This document shows, in pieces, positions 1 to 11,475 of a stretch of DNA of 64,000 nucleotides. The position numbers and the translations under genes were made by a program. The stretch's first letter is position 1; each line of letters begins with the position of its first letter. Origin of the DNA: Nymphaea colorata (taxonomy: Eukaryota > Streptophyta > Magnoliopsida > Nymphaeales > Nymphaeaceae); the NCBI RefSeq assembly GCF_008831285.2, contig NC_045139.1, positions 3,356,704 to 3,420,703 on the forward strand, read 5' to 3'. A model generated the notes under the pieces. That model saw only the letters and a program-made list of their open reading frames with translations, was not told the DNA's origin and made no database searches.

Positions 1-483
1 TACCTTCAATGAGATGGACACACTTTGTTTGAGTCATTCCCAAAGATGGGACCTTTAACTAACAACATTTTTGTCCTCATCCTTTTGCATGTGCTCTCTC
101 ACCTCTCTTCCTCTCTCTCTCTTGTTCTTGTATTTAAGAGACTTGTTTCTAAATTTTGTTATGCATTCTCATTTTATTGGTGCTCTCTCTCTTACATACA
201 AAATCATGAGAGGAGCATTTTGGTCTTCAAAAAAATCGCATTTCATTTTTAAAAAAGGTCAATTCCATTATTTTCGGCCGCGAACATGCCGACAGTCGAA
301 CATATAACGTGCTCCCCACAAATACATATATCAAACAAATATAAAAAGGGAGGTAAGCTTAAAGATCAAGAGGTCCTATTAAAACTTCCAAAGGTTCTTC
401 CACATAGAAACACAACCCAGAGTAAAAGGCAACAATGCCTGCCAAAATTTAAGTTTTCTGGCAGTCGATGGCTGTGAGGAAGT
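1..483. other. Intergenic, 3' flank of AOC
   Basis: No gene recognised. The sequence is low-complexity CT-rich near 95-125. On the minus strand an AATAAA-like hexamer (173-178) lies about 300 bases past the AOC stop and could serve its polyadenylation; this is inference only. Confidence 0.4.
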
Positions 484-2704
484 TCAGTTAGTGTAGTTGG
501 GGATGGTGGCTTGGGGCTCGAGGGCCTTGGCCGCAGGGAGAGGCTCCACGGAGGGCGAGGGAGGCACCGGCTTCCCCAGGAGCACCGCCGGCAGCTTGGG
601 GATGCCTTCAAGGTAGAAGGTGTAGAAGAGCTTGAAGGGGAAGACGATCTGCTGCAGCTTCACTTGGCCATGGACTCCCTTGAATATCCCTGATCCTCCT
701 GTAATTGCTAGGTACGTGTCTTCGTATGTGAGGTACGCTCCCTGCACAAAATTCACCGAGTATGATCCATGGCAACAGCCGAATGCTGTAAGAAATTGGT
801 TCTTGGCTCTAATCGACAGGGCAGCAGATACGCTAATGGCCCAATAGATGATAATTTCGAATACACAAATTATATACAAATTTTCCTATAGTTAAAAGCT
901 GACATATACCCTTGAAAATGATGCAAATTTATTTTCTTATATGTTTATATATAATGGCCCTGCTATCCGCCTATTAGGATTCAGGTTTATTTGTTTTATC
1001 TTATGCCTTTATAACAAAAAAAAAGTTGAAAATATTTTAAAATGTATATATTTATTTGGTAAAATGGAAATATATATATATATAAATGCATTATATACCA
1101 TTAGTGCTGGAAAGGAAAAATGTGTGCCATATAATAATTATTAAAGCTTCTAAAGTGGCTTTATGAATGTTGCAGTGACCCACTGCCTGTCCATTAAAGT
1201 GCCAATGCTGGACCAAAAGTCGGATGTGACGATGATTGTGCTGATCTCAGCTCAGATAGTGATGGGTACGGGGCCGGCTCGGCCGGTTCAGACAAACCGA
1301 GTCGTTAAGCCGAGTCAGATGCTGGACCAGATGAAGCCAAAGCATGGAACTCACTTGAACAGAGATGTGGCCGTAGTCTCCGAAATAGAAGCTGTAGATG
1401 GCCTCGTACCGGTCCCCGTTCTTTTCCGGAACGTGCTGTATCAGTATGCAGAGTCCCGCTGTGATTCCGAGACGCTTCTCTAGGTTGCCGTGGTAAAGCT
1501 GAAGAGCCAATAATCGAAGACAAATCGGCTAAATAACAAGCACCACTTTCGCAAGAGGTGAACCAGGAAAGGAAACAGCCGAACTCTACACTTTTGATCT
1601 ACGCAAATTGAACTCATAAAAGCAAAATCATCACTTGGTTCCTGTTCACTGATTAATATGATTTAATGGATTTTTTTGAACCATTTGAATCTTATGATGG
1701 ATTAAGGCAACTTGCAGACCTGCTGACATTACAGAAGAAATTATTATGGTCAAGAATTTACTGTAAGAACAGATGCATTGTTCATTCTAGCATCTAACAA
1801 TTAAGCAGATCTATCCATCAACAATTTAGAGAGAGACAGAGATGACAACAAGCCTTGTTGCTGAAGGGCACTAGATCACCGAGCGAGTTGACGCTTTTCT
1901 GACTGAGGCGAAGGTAGGCAGGGCTGCCTCTGTCTCTCTCATTCATCTCATACACATAGAGCTCTTGAACTCCAGGGACTGGAAAAACATGATAAATCAA
2001 TCACACAAGGATGATCGTCATGTTGACGATTGCATGATATCAGATGCCATGATATGTTAATAAAAAACATATAAATCCTTCACAAGGAGACTATTTAAAA
2101 AACAAAAATTAAAATAATAACTATGGATGGGCAGGACTGTGACAAAAAAATTGAAAAAATATCTGGAAGCCACCAGGCAAAACAGATCTAAACAATAGCA
2201 TACAGAGAGGATAATGCCCATTTTCAATTGAGTCACCAAAAAGACAAATAATGTTGATGATGATAGAGATACATGGAAGTAAAAGAAAGGGGGAACTCTA
2301 GAAACCATCAAGAACAGAAGATGATAAACATGGTGGTAGTGATCTCATGTTTTCAGAACATGTGTTCATCTGATGAACCGCATCTAAACCACAACCGCCA
2401 CCAGGAAGACGGAATTACGGATGATCTGTTTAACAAAGAAGACGAAGGTGGGTGTGGAGGTTTCAGTCGGATGTTGCATACCTGGTTTCATGGAGGCATT
2501 GATCTCCGTCTGAAACGAGCGGGAAGAAGAAGGGGCAGGGCAACGGATGACACTTGATCTGAGTTGCTTACCCAAGAAACTGGGTCGACTGAGGTTGCAT
2601 TTGAACCCGACAGATGAAGCGCAGAGTGAAGGCGACGTAGCTGCTGCTCCTGATTTTCCGGCCTTTACCAGCAGAGATGAAGCCCTCGATGAGATTGAAG
2701 CCAT
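484..2704 (-). CDS. AOC: Allene oxide cyclase (jasmonate biosynthesis), complete, 4 exons
   Basis: Cyclises unstable 12,13-epoxyoctadecatrienoic acid to cis-(+)-OPDA, the plastid step that sets jasmonate stereochemistry. Exons on the minus strand: 2704-2482, 1978-1854, 1498-1355 and 741-484. They join to 750 nt, 249 residues plus a TGA stop, the usual AOC length. Exon 1 is a Ser/Arg/Ala-rich leader (starts [10 protein letters not shown]) typical of a chloroplast transit peptide. Exon 2 carries [14 protein letters not shown] and [10 protein letters not shown]. Exon 3 carries [20 protein letters not shown] and [14 protein letters not shown]. Exon 4 carries [18 protein letters not shown] and ends ATIPNYTN. 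Introns 1 and 3 are GT-AG. Intron 2 needs a GC donor (AAG|GCTTGT) to keep frame. The start is the first ATG, downstream of a CT-rich leader (2705-2770). No lesion is visible. The identification is firm because all family blocks are present in order. Confidence 0.96.
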
Positions 2705-5189
2705 TCTCTCTCTGTCTCTCTGTTTTTTCTCTTCTTCTTCCTTTTCTGCTGCTTCTTCCTACCTCTTCAGCCTTCAGTATCGGCCAGTCTTCGCAGAGGC
2801 TGCAAATAAATCCATACAGGAATTTCTGTTTTAGTCCCCTACTTTCTGGAAAAATCTATCTAAAGGCTTCAGTTTTTAGTGAAAAATATATATATATGAA
2901 ATGAAGCGAGGTCCTCGTACGGAGGAGCTCACGTTGCGATTAGTGGACGTGGGTCCCACCTGCACGTCGTCGTCAAACGGTCAAAGGATGAAGGTGACCC
3001 ATACGCCCACGTTACGTACGATCATTAAAACCTGATTTTGGGTTTGGTTTTATTAAATTAACAATATATATTTTTAATATAAAATAATATATATATATAA
3101 TTAATTATAATAAAATATTATATATATATATAAATTAATAAAATAAATATTAAAAATTTTATTAAGTCCACTGAGCATATCGAACCCAATTGGGTCAACC
3201 GAATAAAGTATGATAGTATAGATATTTTGTTTGTGTCCGATTAATGTATCTAAAAGTTTTAATTATATTCATGCAACATTAGTTTTAGATTTTATTATTC
3301 TTTAATCTGTCATCAAATTTAGGTACATTTATAAAACACCTATAAAGTGTCTCAAATGACACCTTAAAAGATGGTAGGATGGGTGGGGATTTGGACCTTC
3401 AAATGTATGGTGGGTTTTCCCAGCTTATTCCGAATATTATTCCTTTCTACAAATGCATTTTTAAAAAATAAAACAATTTAATTAAAAAAACAATGTTCGC
3501 TGCCGGGCAGCTAAGTTGGGATGGAAGAACTGCTGCGTTCTGGATGGGCGAGAGGTGCAAGCACCGCGTGGTGTTCAGCGATCTCGTACTAAACCAAATT
3601 GGACTTTCAAAATTATGAGTCAAACCTATTAGATGCCTGCATGCAATTGCGGTCAATCGCATTAGTGCTTTTGACTTTCGTCTTTGAATCTCGCAGAGCT
3701 TTGGCGTGACCATTGAGTAATCAAAGCACACTCACTTTGCTTTGGCTTAGCTTATCCAGTGAATGGCATTAGAGAAAAGCACACTCGCTTCCCTTTGCAT
3801 GCCCTTCGGGTATAGCATTCGCACCTAAGAAAGGAGGCTTTTTTTTTGGCGTGGAAACTACGCTTCTACAATGAAAGCGGCCGCCACCCACCAACTTATA
3901 GGGACCTTCAGCAATTTGAAGTTGCGAGTACTTTGAAGTTGCGACTACTTATTACTTTTAATAAAAGCGTCGATTCTTTGAAGTTTTTCTTGTTTATAAG
4001 CCTCGCAACCGCTAAATAAGAGCTCAGTTTGATGAAAACATTGAAGGTTAAAAGGCTAAATGATGTTATATGAAATTTTGACTGCAACGTTTAATCGCTT
4101 GTATCGGTTCAACAAAAGTGGTTTTTAGTTAATAGATTTTGCCTTGAGGACTAGCTCGAAACAAAATAAATGAATTTGTGCGAATGTATTTATCGCTACA
4201 GATCAAGCAGGGCAGATTTTTCTGCGTCATTAATTTTACTTTTTCAAAGCAATAGGTTCCGTCCGGACCCGGTCGATAGGGACGTCCAGGAATGGGATCC
4301 AGATCTGATATAACTATCGTACCATATTTGGCTTCTAGCCACATTGTTCCTTAATTTGATTCTCAAGCTGATCCCGATTTGAATATGAAAAGTAGGATAT
4401 CAGAATTCAGAATTTTTACATTAATAGGACACCGGTATCCGTAGTAATCAGATATTTCATTATATTCGATTAAAAGAGAAAAACATATGCTATACTTGCA
4501 TCTCATTAGGACACATAACTCTAATTCAAATTTAACATCAATATATATATAAAGAATTCAAATTTGCCGGCTTTGAATGTTGTTGAATTGATTTTTTTTT
4601 TTTTTTCAAATCTGTGGTTGACCATCACATGGGTGCATTAGCAACAGTTTTTATTGGATCATGTTTTTAAGCAACAGTTTTATTGGACCATGATTTTTTA
4701 ACTCATTTAGAAATGTGTTTTGGTATTTTCAGCAGCTTTTTTAGAAGACAATCGGTTTCATTCCAAAAAATTTACTTCAAACTCAGCTCAGCTGACAGAT
4801 GTAAACGAACTTCAGTAATATAATCAAGAAGGGATTGCTGAAATGAATTCTGGTGTACATGACCTGATTACTTACATAACAAGAACTAGATAACACAGAG
4901 ATAAGACAATTTGATACAAGTAGATCACAAGACTTCTAAGGAATAGAAGATCAGTGACTGAATCCGTAGTCAAGTAGTTGTGATCAGGTTACTAGATGAT
5001 TGATGATTGGTTCTGCAGCACAATTATCGCAGAGTGATTCAAGTAATTGAATCATTCTTATTTTTGCTGTCAGCATTAGTTGATTCCGCAGGATGCCACA
5101 ATTTGCTTGACGTTGGCATCATCTGTAGTCCCCTGTATTCACAATTACTGTCATCATCTGTTTTCGGAATGAAGCTGCCAATCTAGCTT
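2705..5189. other. Intergenic, AOC promoter side
   Basis: AOC transcription reads away from here. The stretch next to 2705 is a pyrimidine-rich leader on the AOC strand. From 3050 on the DNA is AT-rich with TA runs (3060-3150). A short GC-richer patch at 3490-3600 has no convincing reading frame. I see no gene, RNA or element I can name. Confidence 0.5.
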
Positions 5190-6565
5190 ATCTTAAAACT
5201 TTCATTTTCTTTTCACTTCTTCCCCCCGTTTGAGGCATTAAATTTTGCTCGTTTGTTTTTTCTGCAACAGATTGGGAAAAGCTGTACCTCTGCAATAGAT
5301 AAAACAAGGATGCGAGAATTCGTATGTGAAGCAGAAGCAGGGGAAGGCACTGTTAGAAATAATGATAAATGGGAGGAAGCCATGTGAAACCGAAAGAGAA
5401 GCAGACAACAGAAGGCAAACTTTGAAAAGGAAAAGCAGGTTCCTGCTATTCAAGATCTGCAGCAGTGTGTTCTTTCTTAAGTAATTTTTCAGTTCTTTGA
5501 ACAGTGCTTAGCCAGATGATTTATAAGAGATTGATTTCATGCGTAGCTGTTGTCACCATGTGACTGAAAAGTCACCAACAAACTACTGTTTCGAAGATGC
5601 TGGAAGCCTATTCGTTGCTTTATTTTCTACCCTCCACAAAGAGACAAAAGATCGTACCCAAAAAAGAAACAGGAAGAAAAAGCAGTGGAGAAAGGAAGGA
5701 AAGCTTCCTGCCACTTTCTTTTTTATAATGAATTGGTACAAAAACTCAGTCTGTCTTTAATGTGCAATAAGTTTTTACAAGAAATTCTAATTATCTCATC
5801 CTTTTCGTACGTCCATGACCATTTTTTTAAATCGATGAGAACAAAAATATATGGTGATAAGGTCCTTTGTTCTTTTATTTAGATTTTAATAAAAAAATTT
5901 AGTGTAAGGGTAAAGAACTTTTACAACCAACAGGACTGATAAGGAATCAAACGCTGCATGTCATAAATCACTGGCGTGAACAAAAAAGTTCCGTCATTGT
6001 CTGGTTAAAAATTTAAGAATTCGGCAGATTTAATGGTAAAAAAGAATACTTTTGTTCTTGTACATAAACTTTAAACTGACCTTCACATACTCGTCAAACA
6101 CACTCTTAAAGCAGCATTTGACGACATCAAATATTTCTTTCATCTTATAAGAGTATTTCATGCTGCAGGGGAGATGAATTTTTTCTGAGAAAAAGTGGGA
6201 GCTCAAAGCTTCTTGAACTAAATTCTGAAAATGCAACATGACATATTATGAAACAGAAAAAAAATTATTTCTTGAAATTTTGCAGTGCATAGTTTTAATA
6301 TTCCTGCAGTGTATATCTTCAAGTGTGGAAGTTCAAATTTCTTCAAAAAATGCAGTTAAAAAGATCCACCATTATCAAACCGTAACATAATTCATCATAG
6401 TAAATTATAGACACTTCACAAAAAAAGAGTAACATGAATTGGAATAATTAAAAGAAATGATTAAACAATAAAAAGTAGATAGTGGAAACTGTTTTGGAAT
6501 AAAAACTGCTGATGAATGAGTACATCCATTGTTTCGCTGAGTTGCGAGACCTTCGATTGAGGAAG
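5190..6565 (+). repeat. Copy of the TNL 5'-flanking block
   Basis: This noncoding stretch recurs in the window in diverged form: after TNL1 (about 21320-21440), before TNL1 (about 13150-13697), after Copia-3 (about 48770-49300) and at about 53230-53850. Shared phrases include the lead-in to the TIR start (ATCCATTGTT, near 6525 and 13640) and the string around 5690-5750 that recurs near 13150 and 49070. It leads directly into a TIR exon start at 6566, so it is the promoter and 5' leader of a TNL unit. Confidence 0.6.
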
Positions 6566-6610
6566 ATGGAATTGCACAGTAACAAGGCAGGGCCTTCTGT
6601 GTCGCCCCTG
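6566..6610 (+). pseudogene. First 15 codons of a TIR exon, cut by Copia-1
   Basis: ATG at 6566 opens MELHSNKAGPSVSPL, which matches the start of TNL1 at 13698 (MKSQSNKAGPSMSPL) and the spacing of TNL2. The frame stops abruptly at 6610, where the 5' LTR of Copia-1 begins. The remainder of the exon resumes at 11481 after the target duplication CCCTG. It was therefore the 5' end of a TNL gene whose first exon was split by a retrotransposon. Confidence 0.85.
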
Positions 6611-6847
6611 TGTAGGATGACTAGTAGGATGGCTACCGAATCAGTTTGGATTTTGAAGATAAAATCTTATTTATTAGTCAAGATATTGTTTCCAAATTTT
6701 GTTGTAACAAAGAAACCGTTGTAACTCCATATCCCTAAATTCTTGCTACCGTGTATATTAGGATAAAATGTTGACAATAGCAATACAGAGAAGTTACGAT
6801 TCTTCCAATTGAGTCTTTTGTTCTTCTTCCTTACTGTTATTTTCTCA
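6611..6847 (+). repeat. 5' LTR of Copia-1
   Basis: 237 bp from TGTAGGATGACTAG to TATTTTCTCA. Differs from the 3' copy at three visible sites (ctagTagg/ctagCagg, aaaCcg/aaaTcg, tttG/tttC). Confidence 0.96.
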
Positions 6848-6859
6848 TGGTATCAGAGC
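6848..6859 (+). other. Primer binding site, initiator tRNA-Met, Copia-1
   Basis: TGGTATCAGAGC begins immediately after the LTR CA. This 12-mer complements the 3' end of plant initiator tRNA-Met and is the standard copia minus-strand primer site. Confidence 0.95.
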
Positions 6860-6956
6860 ACCCGTGTGGGTAAGAGAGTTGGTTTTCTACTCTCTTGTTT
6901 CTCAGTTTTGTGCCCTGTTTCTCATTCTGCTGTGCCCTGTTTTTTGTCCTGCTTTC

Positions 6957-7730
6957 ATGGCTACCGTGTCGGGTGTTCACAATAATGGTGATGATCAAAT
7001 TGAAGCCAACGCGTCACCTTTTCTCCTGCATCACTCGGATAATCCTGGTGCTATTCTTGTGACCAGCCCTTTAGTCGGTGACAACTATGCAACATGGCAG
7101 AGGGCCATGAAGATGGCTTTAAGTGCAAAGAACAAATTTGGGTTCATTGATGGTTCCATTCCCAAACCCTCGTTAAACAGTCCAGACTACAAAGCTTGGA
7201 TCCGCTGCAATGATTTGGTGCATTCATGGCTTCTCAACTCACTTTCAAAGGAAATCGCTAACAGCGTTATCTATGCCAATGAGGCTCGTGAGGTATGGAA
7301 TGACCTACAAGATCGTTTTTCTCAAGGTAATGCTTCCCGTATTTATCAATTGAAGAAGATGGTTTCTGATCTACGACAAGAGCAATATTCCTTACCAAAT
7401 TATTTTACTCGTCTAAAGACTTTATGGGATGAAATTGCTTCATATTCTACTATTCCTACATGCTCTTGTGGTGCTTTTAAAGAGTTTAGTTCTTGTCAAG
7501 ATCGTGAGAAAGTGTATCAATTTTTGATGGGACTCAATGAATCGTATGGCAACATTAGAAGCCAGATTCTTGCCATAGATCCATTACCCAATATTAACAA
7601 GGTTTACTCCCTTGTGCTACAAGAGGAAACTCGGCGACTACTAGTTCCGCAGCTCTTAAGTTCTGAAAATACTGCTTTAGCAGTAAATTCGTTACCTTCT
7701 TATACCAAAAACTTTCAGCCAAGAGGATAG
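6957..7730 (+). CDS. Copia-1 Gag
   Basis: Capsid-type Gag of the element. The frame is open from 6864, but the Met at 6957 (MATVSGVHNNGDD) is the natural start because the 31 upstream residues are hydrophobic leader-like and unlike Gag. Recognisable blocks: SPFLLHHSDNPGAILVTSPL near the start, GDNYATWQRAMKMALSAKNK, then the Gag core (WNDLQDRFSQGNASRIYQLK, LPNYFTRLKTLWDEI). The frame ends in TAG at 7728-7730 just ahead of the zinc knuckle, which lies in the same reading frame downstream. The stop could be a disabling mutation or a leaky stop. Confidence 0.9.
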   Translation: MATVSGVHNNGDDQIEANASPFLLHHSDNPGAILVTSPLVGDNYATWQRAMKMALSAKNKFGFIDGSIPKPSLNSPDYKAWIRCNDLVHSWLLNSLSKEIANSVIYANEAREVWNDLQDRFSQGNASRIYQLKKMVSDLRQEQYSLPNYFTRLKTLWDEIASYSTIPTCSCGAFKEFSSCQDREKVYQFLMGLNESYGNIRSQILAIDPLPNINKVYSLVLQEETRRLLVPQLLSSENTALAVNSLPSYTKNFQPRG

Positions 7731-7736
7731 CAATAC

Positions 7737-10700
7737 ATGAAGAACAGGCCACGTCCAAAATGTGACCACTGTGGTCAACTTGGGCATATCCAAGCACGCT
7801 GCTATGCATTACATGGCTACCCGCCTAACCATCTAAAATCTAAAGCTTCATCTGAAATGGGTAAAGGCGGACACACTCAACATGGATCCTCGGCAAATGT
7901 CACTACTGCTGCTACAGTTCTCTCTCAGCTGACTGAAGATCAACTCAGTAAATTAACGGCATGGCTTAGTGCTGATGACAAACCTGCTACCGCAAACGTC
8001 GCAGGTAAGCATATACTCAATTCCTCCCATCATTTACCATGGATTATTGATACCGGAGCCTCAGACCATATTACTCCCCAACTTCACTTGATGACCAATG
8101 TCATTCCTCTACCCAAAGTTCGCCTTATTAATCTTCCAAATGGCCAACAACTTTCAGCTACTCATACAGGAACCATAGAACTCCAACCGAACCTCATACT
8201 TATAGATGTACTTTACATACCAGAATTTAGATACAATCTATTGTCAATCCCTAAACTCACAAAAACCACTGACTATGCTGCTGTTTTTCTCTCATCTTGT
8301 TGTCTCTTTCAGGACCGTTTGTCGAAGAGGCTGATTGGAGTGGGTAGCTTATGCGGCGGACTGTATCATCTACGATTACCGGCCAGTTCTCATGCTCTTT
8401 CTGTTTCTTCCCTTAATAAATCTCATGTTTGGCATATGAGACTTGGACACCCGTCGTTTGACAAAACTCAATCTTTGAATTCTGATGTTCTTATTTCCAA
8501 GCATGAATTTCTATGTGATGCTTGTCATAAAGCTAAGTTCTCTCGCTTGCCCTTTTCTCATAGTAGTAGTAGAGCAACTTTTCCATTTGCATTACTTCAC
8601 TGCGATATTTGGGGAGGATATGCCACACCCTCACATACTGGAGCGCACTACTTCCTCACTATAGTTGATGATTTCTCTCGTGCAACTTGGGTCTTCTTAA
8701 TGCGTTTTAAGTCTGAAACTTTTTCTTGTTTCACTCGGTTCCATGCTATGGTAGAAAACCAATTTCATACCAAAATTAAATGTTTTCGAAGTGACAATGG
8801 TTCAGAATTTCTTGCAAATAATATGCAAGAATTTCTTTATATGCATGGGATCGAACACCAAACTTCATGTGTTGCGACACCGCAACAAAATGGAAGAGTT
8901 GAAAGAAAACATCGTCACTTACTTGAAGTCGCCCGAGCGCTTCGTTTTCATGCACACTTACCTATTAAGTTTTGGGGCGAATGTATTTTAACAGCCACCT
9001 TCTTGATTAATCGTCTCCCATCCCCTATTTTGAATAATAAATCTCCTTTTGAACTCTTGTTTCATAAAACACCCATCTATGAAGATTTGCGTGTATTTGG
9101 ATGTCTATGTTATGCTCGAAATATGAGTGTACACCGAGATAAATTTACCACACGTGCATATAGATGCATTTTTGTAGGTTATCCTTCAAATAAAAAAGGA
9201 TATAAAGTCTATAATCTTGACTCCAAAGAAATTTTTATAAGTCGTGATGTGGTATTTTATGAAGACCGGTTCCCATTCCAATTTCAAAATGATGATGGTT
9301 TGAACTCACCTGTGCTGCCAACACCACAAGAAGACTATATGAGTGAAGAAAGTGACTCTCCAATTGTAAGTGCGCCTGAGCCAGCTCCACCAATGTCACC
9401 ATCCATTTCACCTACTCATCTCGTGTCTACTGAACCAGTCAACCATCCTAATTCTTCCATTTCATCCCAATCTGAACCCACCATACGAAAATCAAGCCGC
9501 CCAAGACACCCACCTTCATATCTCAATCAGTATGTGTGCTCAAACGTAATGGTATCAGATTCGCCGCCTAAGGATCCTCACTCCATGACGCCATCTTCAG
9601 GTACACGGTATCCCATTCAGAATTATCTTTACCATTCTAAGTTTTCTCCACAACACTTTGCATTTTTAACCTCTATTTTGAGTGATGCTGAACCTACCTC
9701 GTATGCGGAAGCGGTGCAACATCAACACTGGCGCCAAGCTATGGCTGATGAGATCCATGCTCTCCAACAAAATACCACCTGGTCCCTTACTACCCTACCT
9801 CCAAACAAAATTCCAATTGGTTGTCGTTGGGTATATAAAGTCAAACGGAGGTCTGATGGTACCATCGAACGCTACAAAGCCCGACTTGTAGCAAAAGGGT
9901 ATACACAAATTGAGGGTATTGATTTTCATGAGACTTTTGCTCCAGTCGCGAAGCTTACTACCATGAGGACTTTACTTGCGGTTGCTGCAACTCGCCAATG
10001 GTCCCTATATCAAATGGACGTTAGTAATGCATTCATACATGGGGAGCTGCACGAAGAAGTTTATATGACCATTCCTCCAGGTCTTCTTCGTGAGGGGGAG
10101 TATTCCAGTACGACTGTTTGTCGCCTCCATAAGTCCTTGTACGGACTTAAACAATCACCACGTAACTGGTTTCACAAGCTCATGACTGCCCTTAAGGATG
10201 CTCATTTTATTCAATCCAATGCAGATTACACATTATTCACTCGACACTCTGGAAATCAGTTTATTGCTATCCTAGTGTATGTGGATGATCTTATTATTAC
10301 AGGAAATGATGAGCAAGGTATTTCTTCAATCAAGACCTTACACTCCATATTCCATATAAAAGATCTAGGAAATCTCAAGTATTTCCTAGGAATTGAGGTT
10401 GCTCGAGTGCCATCCGGGATATTTTTAAATCAAAGAAAGTATGCATTGGAGATTCTTTCTGACGCTGGTCTATTAGGAGCAAAACCAGCCGATTTTCCTA
10501 TGGATCAAAAACTGAAACTAACTCCAGAAGAAGGTGAACCGACTAAAGATCCAGCTATGTATCGAAGGTTAGTAGGGCGCTTGATCTATTTGACCATTAC
10601 TCGTCCAGAAATAACATATTCAGTTCATACGTTAAGTCAATTCATGCAATCACCACGACTTCCACATTATGAAGCAGCTCTTCGTATACTAAGATACTTA

Positions 10701-11231
10701 AAATCATCTCCTGGAAAAGGTATCTTTCTATCATCATCTAGTGAAATGCAGTTAAGAGCATATTGTGATTCTGATTGGGCGAGTTGTCCTTCAAGTCGGA
10801 AATCAGTAAGTGGTTTTGTGGTTTTTCTCGATAAAAGTCCAATCTCATGGAAGTCAAAGAAGCAAACTACTGTAGCCAGATCATCCGCAGAAGCGGAATA
10901 TCGAGCGATGGCTACTGCTGCATGCGAAATTGTGTGGTTGAAGGCACTATTAAAGGATTTAGATGTACATAATCACAAACCAATAAGTCTATATTGTGAC
11001 AATCAAGCAGCCTTGTATATCTCCAAAAATCCAGTTTTTCATGAACGAACAAAACATATAGAACTGGATTGTCACTTTGTTCGAGAGAAGGTTCAACAAA
11101 AAGTAATTCAACCTCAGCATGTATCCACGTCATTGCAGCTGGCTGATATTTTCATAAAACCATTGGGTAGAGATATGTTCCAAAGCTTGAAGGCCAAGTT
11201 GGGTGTCACAGATCTACACACTCCAACTTGA
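7737..11231 (+). CDS. Copia-1 Pol polyprotein (zinc knuckle, PR, IN, RT, RNase H)
   Basis: 1164 residues without interruption, in the same frame as Gag. Residues 10-23 form the CX2CX4HX4C nucleocapsid knuckle (CDHCGQLGHIQARC). Next come the aspartic protease motif IIDTGASDH (about 104), the pre-integrase HMRLGHPSF, and the integrase core with HCDIWG, RSDNGSEF and QNGRVERKHR (D,D,E). Then the copia reverse transcriptase block KARLVAKGYTQIEGIDFHET and YVDDLIITG (about 848), and RNase H with YCDSDWA, SSAEAEYRAM and YCDNQAALYISKNP. Expression needs passage of the TAG at 7728 or internal initiation at Met 7737. Confidence 0.95.
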   Translation: MKNRPRPKCDHCGQLGHIQARCYALHGYPPNHLKSKASSEMGKGGHTQHGSSANVTTAATVLSQLTEDQLSKLTAWLSADDKPATANVAGKHILNSSHHLPWIIDTGASDHITPQLHLMTNVIPLPKVRLINLPNGQQLSATHTGTIELQPNLILIDVLYIPEFRYNLLSIPKLTKTTDYAAVFLSSCCLFQDRLSKRLIGVGSLCGGLYHLRLPASSHALSVSSLNKSHVWHMRLGHPSFDKTQSLNSDVLISKHEFLCDACHKAKFSRLPFSHSSSRATFPFALLHCDIWGGYATPSHTGAHYFLTIVDDFSRATWVFLMRFKSETFSCFTRFHAMVENQFHTKIKCFRSDNGSEFLANNMQEFLYMHGIEHQTSCVATPQQNGRVERKHRHLLEVARALRFHAHLPIKFWGECILTATFLINRLPSPILNNKSPFELLFHKTPIYEDLRVFGCLCYARNMSVHRDKFTTRAYRCIFVGYPSNKKGYKVYNLDSKEIFISRDVVFYEDRFPFQFQNDDGLNSPVLPTPQEDYMSEESDSPIVSAPEPAPPMSPSISPTHLVSTEPVNHPNSSISSQSEPTIRKSSRPRHPPSYLNQYVCSNVMVSDSPPKDPHSMTPSSGTRYPIQNYLYHSKFSPQHFAFLTSILSDAEPTSYAEAVQHQHWRQAMADEIHALQQNTTWSLTTLPPNKIPIGCRWVYKVKRRSDGTIERYKARLVAKGYTQIEGIDFHETFAPVAKLTTMRTLLAVAATRQWSLYQMDVSNAFIHGELHEEVYMTIPPGLLREGEYSSTTVCRLHKSLYGLKQSPRNWFHKLMTALKDAHFIQSNADYTLFTRHSGNQFIAILVYVDDLIITGNDEQGISSIKTLHSIFHIKDLGNLKYFLGIEVARVPSGIFLNQRKYALEILSDAGLLGAKPADFPMDQKLKLTPEEGEPTKDPAMYRRLVGRLIYLTITRPEITYSVHTLSQFMQSPRLPHYEAALRILRYLKSSPGKGIFLSSSSEMQLRAYCDSDWASCPSSRKSVSGFVVFLDKSPISWKSKKQTTVARSSAEAEYRAMATAACEIVWLKALLKDLDVHNHKPISLYCDNQAALYISKNPVFHERTKHIELDCHFVREKVQQKVIQPQHVSTSLQLADIFIKPLGRDMFQSLKAKLGVTDLHTPT

Positions 11232-11238
11232 GGGGGAG

Positions 11239-11475
11239 TGTAGGATGACTAGCAGGATGGCTACCGAATCAGTTTGGATTTTGAAGATAAAATCTTATTT
11301 ATTAGTCAAGATATTGTTTCCAAATTTTGTTGTAACAAAGAAATCGTTGTAACTCCATATCCCTAAATTCTTGCTACCGTGTATATTAGGATAAAATGTT
11401 GACAATAGCAATACAGAGAAGTTACGATTCTTCCAATTGAGTCTTTTCTTCTTCTTCCTTACTGTTATTTTCTCA
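11239..11475 (+). repeat. 3' LTR of Copia-1
   Basis: 237 bp, preceded by the purine tract GAGGGGGAG (11230-11238). It ends TTTTCTCA and is followed by the target duplication CCCTG. Confidence 0.96.

Larger units (their letters stand above)
6611..11475 (+). mobile_element. Copia-1: full-length Ty1/copia LTR retrotransposon
   Basis: Two 237-bp LTRs (TG...CA ends) bound a gag-pol interior. The 5-bp target duplication CCCTG is at 6606-6610 and 11476-11480. The primer binding site TGGTATCAGAGC follows the 5' LTR directly, and a purine tract (11230-11238) precedes the 3' LTR. Protease, integrase, reverse transcriptase and RNase H are in copia order. The LTRs differ at about 3 of 237 positions by my reading, so insertion is recent. 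The gag start (HHSDNPG...GDNYATW) is the copia type with a short gag N-terminal motif; I do not assign a lineage. The only coding defect seen is an in-frame TAG at 7728. Confidence 0.97.

Noticed and set aside
511-847. Plus-strand frames over the AOC last exon
   Set aside because: They are shadows of the minus-strand AOC coding exon, which has clear family motifs.
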